This document shows, piece after piece, positions 1-6,821 of a DNA stretch of 64,000 nt (positions are counted from its first letter, which is position 1; each line of letters begins with the position of its first letter). This DNA comes from Paenibacillus castaneae. GTDB lineage: Bacteria > Bacillota > Bacilli > Paenibacillales > Paenibacillaceae. The notes below the pieces were generated by a model. It searched no databases. It saw nothing but the letters and a program-made list of their open reading frames with translations, and was not told the DNA's origin. The DNA lies in assembly GCF_002884445.1 (NCBI RefSeq), contig NZ_KZ614144.1, forward strand, positions 5,169,212 to 5,233,211, in the 5' to 3' direction. The translations under genes were made by a program, and so were the position numbers.

Positions 1-798
1 GGTCGACCTGTTCCAGGCTATTCATTCACAGTAACAGGGGAAAAAGTTAGTGACGAACAAATTAAGGAATGGCTGCTAGAGCTCATTGAAGGCGAAGAAC
101 ACGTCTACGGCTACAAGTTGCTTGCACACTGCATCCGGAACCAACGTGAGCTCCCTCTGAACAAAAAGAAAGCGTACCGTCTCTGCAATGAGTTAGATAT
201 CCTTCAAAAACAGCGTAAACGAATTCCGGCACATCCGCGCAGACTACCAAAGAACCGGGTAGTAACGGGGGCTAACCAGCTGTGGCAAATGGACATTAAA
301 TACGGCTATGTCATCGGACAGGAGCGTTTCTTTTTCGTGCTCAGTATCATCGATGTGTTTGACCGCGTTGTCGTTGGACAATATAGGGGGCCGGTATGTG
401 AAGCCAAGCATGCTGTCCAAACGTTATATGGGGCGCTTCAGAACCGCATAGAATCAGGCGATACGATGCCGGTGATTCGAACAGACAACGGACCGCAATT
501 CGTTAGCAAATTGTTTGGAGACACGTGCGAGAGTCTGGAGGTCGTGCATGAACGCATCCCACCCCGGACACCGAATATGAATGCCTACATCGAGTCGTTC
601 CATAGCCTACTTGAACGAGATCTTTTCAGCCTTAAGAGCTTCATGACCTTTGAGGAAGCCTATGAGGCACTCGATCACTATATGGACTTTTACAATAATC
701 GCAAGATGCACGGCAGCTTGAAGCTGATGCCTCCAGTTAAGTTTTCAGCGTGGGTCAATACACTGGAAGACTCATCTGCCTTCCATAAAGCCATGTAA
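1..798 (+). mobile_element. IS3-family transposase OrfB, 3' part (DDE integrase)
   Basis: The reading frame is open from the first base of the window, so the 5' end is missing. About 265 codons are visible. The protein carries the rve integrase core of IS3/IS150-type OrfB transposases, with the catalytic acids recognisable in WQMDIKYG (first D), IRTDNGPQF (second D) and NAYIESFHS (E). The N-terminal HYGYK-type motif (VYGYKLL) of the HTH_21 region is also visible. All three acids are present and there is no stop or frameshift, so the part seen looks intact. The terminal inverted repeat of the element could not be identified in the bases after the stop codon. Confidence 0.9.
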
Positions 799-877
799 TA
801 ACTCAAAAAAACAAGTGAGTCTACGAAACCAGTAAAATTGTAGGGCAAGACTCCAGAATTAGGGGGCCTAGCCGCTT

Positions 878-1122
878 CTGCAGCACTTTCGCCGCTCGAC
901 CGTCGCTCCGCGCTCCATGTGCTGCATTTCTGCAGCACATTAGCCACTCGACCGCCGCTTCACGCTCCATGTGCTGCACTTCTGCATCACTTTCGCCGCA
1001 CGACCGCCGCTTCGAGCTCCATGTGCTGCATTTCTGCATCACATTCGAAGCTCTACCACCGCTCCGTGCACCATATGCTGCATTTCTGCATCACTTTCGC
1101 CGCTCTACCGCCGCTGCGCTCC
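878..1122. repeat. 52-bp direct tandem repeat, about 4.7 copies
   Basis: Units start with CTGCAGCAC or CTGCATCAC at 878, 930, 982, 1034 and 1086, a constant 52-bp period. Each unit contains a CCATGTGCTGCA-like segment and a GC-rich CGACCGCCGCT-like segment. The junction of adjacent units forms a hairpin, perfect at 919-938 (GTGCTGCA, loop TTTC, TGCAGCAC) and imperfect in the others. The array fills most of the gene-free stretch between the transposase and the next gene. Because 52 is not a multiple of 3, short open frames here shift phase from unit to unit and are not credible genes. There is no unique spacer, so it is not CRISPR. Confidence 0.85.
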
Positions 1123-1139
1123 AAAACTAAAAGCTGTAC

Positions 1140-1820
1140 TTAAACTAACCAATTATCAAATATAGAACGAACATATTCATATTGCATAACTCTTCCACTT
1201 TTAATTGAAACGATCGGCTTCAGCTTTCCTTTTTCGCATAAACCCGTTAATGAACGAACAGCCGTCCGATGATTGATCATCAGCTCTCTTTGAATTTGAC
1301 TAGGTCGGATGGACTTCGCTGACCTTGCTGCAAGGAGGAGCACCTCCTTCTCCAACCGCGTATAAGCTTGTCCTTGCGATTCATTAGCCAGATATGGAGA
1401 AAGCAAAGACTTCAACAGCGTTATGATGAGCTGAGGCTGCTCTTCTAAATCATCATAAGGAATTGCCACTACCCGGTAACCAAGTGCTTGCAAAAAGGTT
1501 TCCCGATTCAGTTCGCGCCGGTAGCGAATTCGATCCGTATTCTGTACATGCGGGCCATAGCCCTTCACCTCAAAGGCGAATTTATATTGTCCTTGAAACC
1601 ACACGAAATCAACAAAATACACATTCCCACGCCAATCCAAAACCTCGTACTCCGGATGCAAATGTTCTAAGCTGCCAAAAATCGGCCACCAAACTCGCTC
1701 CAAAAACATTTTCTCACCATGCCCATGTCCCCGTTCAAGTCTTCCCTTACGCTCACCAACTCTGCTTCGAATATGACCATTAAGCCAACGCTTATGTTCT
1801 TCTACAAATCCCATCCACAT
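1140..1820 (-). CDS. PD-(D/E)XK nuclease-like protein with C-terminal winged-helix-like region
   Basis: A protein of about 226 aa whose function I cannot name. The middle contains YFVDFVW followed about 15 residues later by FAFEVKGYG. This D...(E)xK spacing and the alternating hydrophobic strands fit the PD-(D/E)XK endonuclease fold of DUF559-like proteins. A later segment (EKEVLLLAAR, then SIRPSQIQRELMINHRTAVR) reads as a helix-turn-helix. I placed the start at 1820 because GGAGG lies 4 nt upstream; a longer frame to 1862 has no better ribosome site. It stands alone, directed toward the 52-bp repeats. It could be a DNA-binding nuclease or a regulator with an inactive nuclease core. Confidence 0.55.
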   Translation of the reverse strand: MWMGFVEEHKRWLNGHIRSRVGERKGRLERGHGHGEKMFLERVWWPIFGSLEHLHPEYEVLDWRGNVYFVDFVWFQGQYKFAFEVKGYGPHVQNTDRIRYRRELNRETFLQALGYRVVAIPYDDLEEQPQLIITLLKSLLSPYLANESQGQAYTRLEKEVLLLAARSAKSIRPSQIQRELMINHRTAVRSLTGLCEKGKLKPIVSIKSGRVMQYEYVRSIFDNWLV

Positions 1821-2003
1821 CAAACCTCCATATGTGCACAAAAAAATCCCGAAATCCCTCATTTAAGAGGAATCCCGGGACGTTCTTCGCCACAAGCTAT
1901 TATTTTCTATCATAATAGAGTATTCATATAGAATCAACTCGATTGGTTAGTAGGCTTTCTATGAATCTGATCACTTCAAGACTTGACCGTAATCTTTCAA
2001 ACG

Positions 2004-2492
2004 TCAATCTATCAATCTCTTCTCCGCCTGAATTTCGTGCTCCTCTACATAATTCCGGTAGCTTTTTCTACTATGGAAATTAATAATATCATGTGCTATT
2101 TCAGGATAGAGTTGAACTGAACTTAATTCAGAGAGCGGTATCCATTTAACATCCGTCTGATGAGGATCTGGACAATCAGGAAGCTTTGGAACGGAGTTTT
2201 CTACTAAAGTGCACTCAAATGTAATGCCAACAGAATGAACATCACCATAAAGGTTATTGTTTTTGGCAGGCTGATATTCATATACAAATGCGACTGAACC
2301 AACCTCAATATCAACTGAAGCCTCTTCTTTCGCTTAGCGTATGACAGCCTCAACTAACGTCTCACCAGCCTCTACCCCACCCGCAGGAAGATTGTAATGA
2401 ACGCCATCATCATGATCATTCTTGAATTCGATTAGTAGTATTGCCTCATCTTTCAAAATCAAAGCTCCTGCCCTAAGTCTGAATTTGTCCAT
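2004..2492 (-). pseudogene. Nudix hydrolase, interrupted by an in-frame TAA inside the Nudix box
   Basis: From the start at 2492 (GGAGG 6 nt upstream) the frame encodes a Nudix domain with the beginning of the signature, GGVEAGETLVEAVIR, then a TAA at 2334-2336, then continues in the same frame as AKEEASVDIEVG to a TGA at 2004-2006. Restoring GAA for TAA would give the canonical REAKEE part of the Nudix box, so a single G-to-T change at a catalytic glutamate codon explains the lesion. The downstream half is free of other stops and keeps sensible protein sequence (VGSVAFVYEYQP, WIPLSEL), so the mutation looks recent. A sequencing error is the alternative. Confidence 0.8.
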
Positions 2493-2691
2493 TAGCATCC
2501 TCCGAATTTTTAATAATCTGCCATTCATCACAAATCATATGTCATTATTTTCATATTGAAGCTATTCATATTATAGCACCGACAAAAAACAGCCTGCGTA
2601 TTTATTATGAACGATTATACCTCGCGTTTTATAATCTATTTCTTATTAAGCCTAATGGTATAATAGCAGCAACATCATTAAGGAGGAGCTC

Positions 2692-3798
2692 ATGTTTATT
2701 TTAGTAGGGATCATATTCATCGTCATTTATTCTGCTCTTGTGTTTTATATCGGATGGAGCGGCTGGACATGGTTGAAGGCTGTGCTTTCCCCGCGTCTTC
2801 GTCCGTTGTATATCATTATGCTGATCTTGTTCGCAAGCTCCTTCATACTGGCTCGTGTAGTGCAAGGCTCCGTTCTTCTAAATGTTGTCGGCTCTTATTG
2901 GCTGGCCGTATTCTGCTTGCTCTTACTAATTCTGCCGCCCATCCATCTCCTTGTATGGCTTACGAAGCTAACCTCGCTTCCTCGCCACCATGTCAAGAAT
3001 TGGTCCGGCATTGTCACTCTCCTTGCTCTCGTATCTCTTATTGCCTACGGCAGCTTTAATGCTTATAGTCCTAGTGTGCGTAGCTATGATATTTCACTGT
3101 CAAAGCAAGGACCACCGAGCGGTTCTCTTAATATTGTAATGGTTTCCGATATGCACTTTGGCTACTTATCCGGCAAGAAGCACGCCATTCGAATGATTAA
3201 GGAAATTAATGCATTGAAGCCTGATATCGTCCTTCTTCCAGGCGATATTATTGATGATGATATTGAGCCATACAAGCAAAAGGATATTGGGAATGTATTA
3301 GCTCAAATCGAATCACCCTATGGCGTTTATGCCTCTCTAGGCAATCATGACCGATTTAGCGGGGAAACGACGGAGCTGATTTCACTTCTAGAAGAGAGCC
3401 ATATGCACGTATTGTATGATGAGATCGTTACACTTGACGGCTGGCTAACTCTAATCGGCCGCAAGGATTACAGCGATAACGGAAGGGCTGAGCTGTCGAA
3501 GCTTACAGCGAATATCGACCATGCCAATGCGATTATTTTATTGGACCATCAGCCTTACGGTCTTGCTCATGCGAAGGAGCAGGGTATTGATTTAATGCTC
3601 TCCGGACACACACATCGCGGACAGATCGCACCTGCACATCTTATCACCAAGCGTATATTTGATAATGATTGGGGACTTTTGCAATTGGATCAATTCCATT
3701 CAATCGTGTCCTCAGGCTACGGCTTCTGGGGTCCTCCTATCCGAACTGGATCCCGCTCTGAAATCGTGCAGATTCGAGCTTCTTTCAACAAAATTTAG
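2692..3798 (+). CDS. Membrane-anchored calcineurin-like metallophosphoesterase
   Basis: A 368-aa protein. The first ~130 residues contain about four hydrophobic segments and anchor the protein in the membrane. The C-terminal two thirds carry the full metallophosphoesterase metal-site set: SDMHFGY (DxH), LPGDIIDD (GDxxD), LGNHD (GNHD), LLDHQP and SGHTHRGQ (GHTH). The family uses a dinuclear metal centre to cleave phosphoesters. The architecture resembles B. subtilis YkuE/YkoQ-type proteins, but the substrate cannot be read from sequence. AAGGAGGAG precedes the ATG by a normal distance. A strong terminator follows at 3826-3870, so it is probably monocistronic. Confidence 0.85.
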   Translation: MFILVGIIFIVIYSALVFYIGWSGWTWLKAVLSPRLRPLYIIMLILFASSFILARVVQGSVLLNVVGSYWLAVFCLLLLILPPIHLLVWLTKLTSLPRHHVKNWSGIVTLLALVSLIAYGSFNAYSPSVRSYDISLSKQGPPSGSLNIVMVSDMHFGYLSGKKHAIRMIKEINALKPDIVLLPGDIIDDDIEPYKQKDIGNVLAQIESPYGVYASLGNHDRFSGETTELISLLEESHMHVLYDEIVTLDGWLTLIGRKDYSDNGRAELSKLTANIDHANAIILLDHQPYGLAHAKEQGIDLMLSGHTHRGQIAPAHLITKRIFDNDWGLLQLDQFHSIVSSGYGFWGPPIRTGSRSEIVQIRASFNKI

Positions 3799-3825
3799 AA
3801 GAACTTATTTTGATTCGACAAAGAG

Positions 3826-3870
3826 ACGAGTATAGCCCTTGACGCAGCGTCAAGGGCTATACTCGTTTTT
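3826..3870 (+). terminator. Intrinsic terminator after the metallophosphoesterase gene
   Basis: A long near-perfect inverted repeat (ACGAGTATAGCCCTTGAC paired with GTCAAGGGCTATACTCGT) is followed by a run of T. It lies 28 nt after the stop codon. Confidence 0.9.
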
Positions 3871-3937
3871 AAAAGGAATAATCTATTCCGTCTGTAACTT
3901 GTGTTCGTGAGCTGCTTACTCCGGCGGAGCAAATCCT

Positions 3938-4405
3938 CTACGATTCATTGCGTACAACGTCCTCAGCCAGCTTCTCGTCTGTTTCAAATTCAATATTCGT
4001 AATTCGCACCTGCATGGAGCCGGCAGGCGCTGCAATTGCCAATGTTTCATTCAGCTTCGAGAGAAGCAGCTGCCGTCCAACTGGCGATAGGAATGAGATG
4101 CGGTTCTCATCCGGATCAGCCTCTTCTGGAAATACAATAGTGAACGTATCACTCGCTTGATAATCTAAATATTCAATCGTTATTTTGCTGCCAATAAGCA
4201 CTAAAGACTCCGTCTCAAATTGCTTCGAAGCCAAATAATTTTCTACATTGTGCGTATAAAGATTCAAAAATTGATCCATGTCTGCACGCTCTTTGTCTGG
4301 CCTTGGGAAATATGTACCCAGGAAGCGGCTCTTTTCCTCTGCCAGCACGATAAGCTGCTTGATCAGCTGCTCTTTAAGTTCTGAAGGCTGAAGACTACGG
4401 TTCAT
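3938..4405 (-). CDS. GreA/GreB-family protein (C-terminal domain type)
   Basis: A 155-aa protein. The C-terminal half (VLIGSKITIEYLDYQ ... ISFLSPVGRQLLLSKL ... GSMQVRITNIEF) matches the FKBP-like C-terminal domain shared by GreA, GreB and Rnk, which contacts RNA polymerase. The N-terminal ~60 residues are helical (SELKEQLIKQLIVLAEEK), but they differ from the acidic-tip coiled coil of true GreA, so transcript-cleavage activity is uncertain. The start at 4405 has AGGGAGG nine bases upstream. A 24-codon ORF with an excellent ribosome site overlaps this start by 11 nt and may couple its translation. Confidence 0.7.
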   Translation of the reverse strand: MNRSLQPSELKEQLIKQLIVLAEEKSRFLGTYFPRPDKERADMDQFLNLYTHNVENYLASKQFETESLVLIGSKITIEYLDYQASDTFTIVFPEEADPDENRISFLSPVGRQLLLSKLNETLAIAAPAGSMQVRITNIEFETDEKLAEDVVRNES

Positions 4406-4469
4406 AGTAGATTTCCCTCCCTTTACGAGCCTTACCAGACCAAATTTGATTGCTAAATGTGCTGATCAT
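4395..4469 (-). CDS. Possible 24-aa leader peptide overlapping the gre-like start
   Basis: Starting at 4469, preceded by AGGAGGAGATAAAT (strong Shine-Dalgarno, good spacing), this frame encodes a short peptide beginning MISTFSNQIW and ending IYYEP, then TAG at 4395-4397. The stop lies inside the first codons of the downstream Gre-like gene, so terminating ribosomes could re-initiate there. No family is recognised. Support is only the ribosome site and the geometry; chance cannot be excluded. Confidence 0.35.
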   Translation of the reverse strand: MISTFSNQIWSGKARKGREIYYEP

Positions 4470-4499
4470 ATTTATCTCCTCCTGAAATAATATAAAGAT

Positions 4500-4520
4500 A
4501 GGCCTCTTCAAAAGAGGCCT
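4500..4520 (-). promoter_or_regulatory. Stable hairpin just upstream of the gre leader ORF
   Basis: A perfect 9-bp inverted repeat AGGCCTCTT / AAGAGGCCT with a 3-nt loop sits about 30 nt upstream of the small leader ORF. On the minus strand it is followed by ATCTTTATATTAT rather than a clean T run, so it is a weak terminator at best. It could act as an attenuator or mRNA-stability element. The rest of the 4406-4749 gap holds only this, the leader ORF and the amidase terminator. Confidence 0.45.
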
Positions 4521-4690
4521 TACTACTATATTACCAGACTAGCATCTATTGAGCCATAACGATTGAATATATTGTAAAATTATACTTTTAAATCGATCTC
4601 AGGAGCATTATTAATTACCATAACCCGACCTTCCGGCGAGGGTACTAGCTGCTTCAAACCGCTGAATGAACGAAAACATACAGGCTCACG

Positions 4691-4732
4691 AAAAACCCGG
4701 AACTCCTTGCAATTAGGATATTCCGGGTTTAT
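4691..4732 (-). terminator. Intrinsic terminator after the amidase gene
   Basis: AAACCCGGAA and TTCCGGGTTT pair across an 18-nt loop. Read on the minus strand, the second arm runs into TTTTT. It lies about 20 nt beyond the amidase stop codon. Confidence 0.85.
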
Positions 4733-4749
4733 TTTTTCCAGGATCATAA

Positions 4750-6234
4750 TTATTTAAAAGCTTCCGGCGGGAAACGGTGCTTCGTCGCTTGCTCATAGCT
4801 GTACGCTAATTTAATTAACGTAGGTTCACTGAACGCCGCCCCGATAAAAGTGATGCCTTGTGGTCCTTTGGTTGTATAGCCGCCTGGTGCGATAATACCT
4901 TTATCGGCGAACCCTCCCGGTACAGTGATGACGGGATAGCCTGCTCTAGCGGCAAGATCATCACCTTCCTCGTTGCCAAGAAACAGCAGCGCATCTAAAG
5001 AATGCTTCTCTAACGCAAAGTCGATGCCTTGTTTACCAGCCAGCTCTTTATCCTTCTTTCTACTATCGAGATACTCTTGCTCGGCCAGCGTACCGCTAGT
5101 TTCTTCTGACCAGATCAGCGTGCCTTGCCCATATTTCAAAGCAATATGTGCATGCTCTTCATTATAAGCTATCAACTCCTGCAAGGAATGAATGGGAACC
5201 GTATCATCCAGCTTTTCTAAATAATCATTCAAATACTTCTTGAATTCATAACGCATCACATGGTTATCCCATTCCGTTTGCTCGCACGGAAGCTCAACCG
5301 GATCAACAATAGTCGCCCCCGCCTGCTTCAATACTTCTATCGCTGCTTCAATAATCGCCAGCCTAGACTCATCCAAGTGCTTATAATAAAAACGCGGAAT
5401 TCCGATACGTGCGCTGCTAAGTGCATGGGCATCCAAAAATGGCGTATAATCTCGGCAAGCATGCTTTGCTCCTGATAACGTTGCCTCATCCCGCTCGTCT
5501 GCACCCGTCAATGCTCCAAGGATTATTGCCGCGTCTGCGACTGTTCTAGTCATCGGGCCTGCTGTATCTTGACTATTTGTTATCGGAATAATGCCCGATC
5601 GACTGACAAGCCCAATTGTAGGTTTAATCCCTACAAGGCAATTCTGACAAGCAGGACTAATGATTGAGCCCGATGTCTCCGTTCCAATCGCTGCTGCGCC
5701 CAAATTCGCTGCAATCGCTGCGCCTGATCCAGAGCTTGAACCGCCAATGAACAAATCTCCAGGACCATAAGGATTTAACACAAGCCCTCCTCTGGAGCTG
5801 TATCCCGCCCACATCGAATCTGACATAAAATTGGCCCACTCCGTCATGTTCGCTTTTCCAAGCAGCACAGCTCCCGCAGCGCGTAATTGCGAAGCTACAA
5901 ACGAATCAGCCGCCGCAAAAGAATTCGCCAATGCCACTGAGCCTGCGCTCGTGTGCATATTGTCCCCGGTATCTATGTTATCCTTCAGCAAAATAGGGAT
6001 ACCGTGCAGACTCCCCCTGCTGCCTTTTTCTGCTCGTTCCCTATCCAAAGCTCTAGCAATTTCAAGCGCATCCGGATTAATTTCCAGAATTGAACGGAGT
6101 AGATGATCATACCTGCTAATTCGACCAAGATACAGCCCTACTAACTCCTCTGCGCTCAACCAGCCCGCTTCCATTGCGGATTGCATACTAGAAATATCTG
6201 CTTCTACTAACCATTCTTTCTTATTGATTTCCAT
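4750..6234 (-). CDS. Amidase-signature family hydrolase
   Basis: About 494 aa, typical for the family. The Ser-cisSer-Lys catalytic set is visible: Lys in GIPILLKDNIDT, the glycine/serine-rich signature IGGSSSGSGAAIAANLGAA with the cis-Ser, and the nucleophile region GTETSGSIISPA. Such enzymes hydrolyse carboxamides; related members include GatA and peptide or aryl-acylamidases. No gatC/gatB neighbours are present, so this is not the tRNA amidotransferase subunit, and the substrate is unknown. I placed the start at 6234 because AGGGGG lies 6 nt upstream; an ATG two codons earlier abuts the ribosome site. The gene is flanked by terminators and appears monocistronic. Confidence 0.85.
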   Translation of the reverse strand: MEINKKEWLVEADISSMQSAMEAGWLSAEELVGLYLGRISRYDHLLRSILEINPDALEIARALDRERAEKGSRGSLHGIPILLKDNIDTGDNMHTSAGSVALANSFAAADSFVASQLRAAGAVLLGKANMTEWANFMSDSMWAGYSSRGGLVLNPYGPGDLFIGGSSSGSGAAIAANLGAAAIGTETSGSIISPACQNCLVGIKPTIGLVSRSGIIPITNSQDTAGPMTRTVADAAIILGALTGADERDEATLSGAKHACRDYTPFLDAHALSSARIGIPRFYYKHLDESRLAIIEAAIEVLKQAGATIVDPVELPCEQTEWDNHVMRYEFKKYLNDYLEKLDDTVPIHSLQELIAYNEEHAHIALKYGQGTLIWSEETSGTLAEQEYLDSRKKDKELAGKQGIDFALEKHSLDALLFLGNEEGDDLAARAGYPVITVPGGFADKGIIAPGGYTTKGPQGITFIGAAFSEPTLIKLAYSYEQATKHRFPPEAFK

Positions 6235-6418
6235 TGGCATCCCCCTAACAAGCTTCTTCTGATTCCCTAATTATATCCAGAATAAGGAGGATAGTCATTG
6301 TAATGAATGGTTATAGTCAATAGAACCATTCATCACCGATAGCGACATTTATATTGCGTAATCGAGGAAGGAAAGGATGCGATTCTTATGGAGATTTCTT
6401 AGCTCATTTAAAATAATA

Positions 6419-6455
6419 ACAGCCCATGAAAGCCTTGCCTTTCATGGACTGTTTG
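6419..6455 (-). terminator. Terminator after the acidic 120-aa gene
   Basis: ACAGCCCATGAAAG pairs with CTTTCATGGACTGT (one mismatch). On the minus strand it is followed by a T-rich tract. It lies directly after the stop codon at 6459. Confidence 0.75.
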
Positions 6456-6458
6456 TCG

Positions 6459-6821
6459 TTAGAATAAATCCGCAAGCACATTGCTAAAATCGAGATTATT
6501 AGTAAGATCGTCATCTGGATTCGTTTGCATATAGCCGCCGCCATCCTCCACCTGAAGATCTACACTCGTATCGCCATCGCCATCACGCCAATAGCCCTCG
6601 ACATACGTTCCATCCTCCCTATAATAGGACTCAACATAGTGAGGATTTACGAAATGCTGCTCTGGATTAACTGTAAATGCTGCATCACCCTCCGTCTGGG
6701 TAAACATCTCTTCAAACGGATTTGCCCCTTCCTCCGAAAAAATCGCCTCGCCATCTCCCCCCATCGTTGCGAATGGATCAGATGCTGCGGAGCTGTGGTC
6801 TCTTAGCTTGTTTTGAAACAT
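6459..6821 (-). CDS. Acidic 120-aa protein, unknown function
   Basis: No family recognised. The protein is strongly acidic, rich in D, E, G and N, with an aromatic patch in the middle (NPHYVESYYREDGTYVEGYWRDGDGDT) resembling short YxxxDGTxVxGYxR-type repeats in uncharacterised proteins. It has no signal peptide or membrane segment. AGAGGTG lies 7 nt before the ATG. The start lies 44 nt inside the 3' end of the upstream 826-aa gene, in another frame, so the two are surely co-transcribed and probably translationally coupled. A terminator follows, closing a two-gene operon. Confidence 0.6.
   Translation of the reverse strand: MFQNKLRDHSSAASDPFATMGGDGEAIFSEEGANPFEEMFTQTEGDAAFTVNPEQHFVNPHYVESYYREDGTYVEGYWRDGDGDTSVDLQVEDGGGYMQTNPDDDLTNNLDFSNVLADLF

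Noticed and set aside
878..1122. CRISPR array
   Set aside because: Units are contiguous 52-bp repeats without unique spacers, and no cas gene is near.
690..1165. Short open frames on both strands rich in C, H and R
   Set aside because: They are translations of the 52-bp repeat, shift phase every unit and have no ribosome site.
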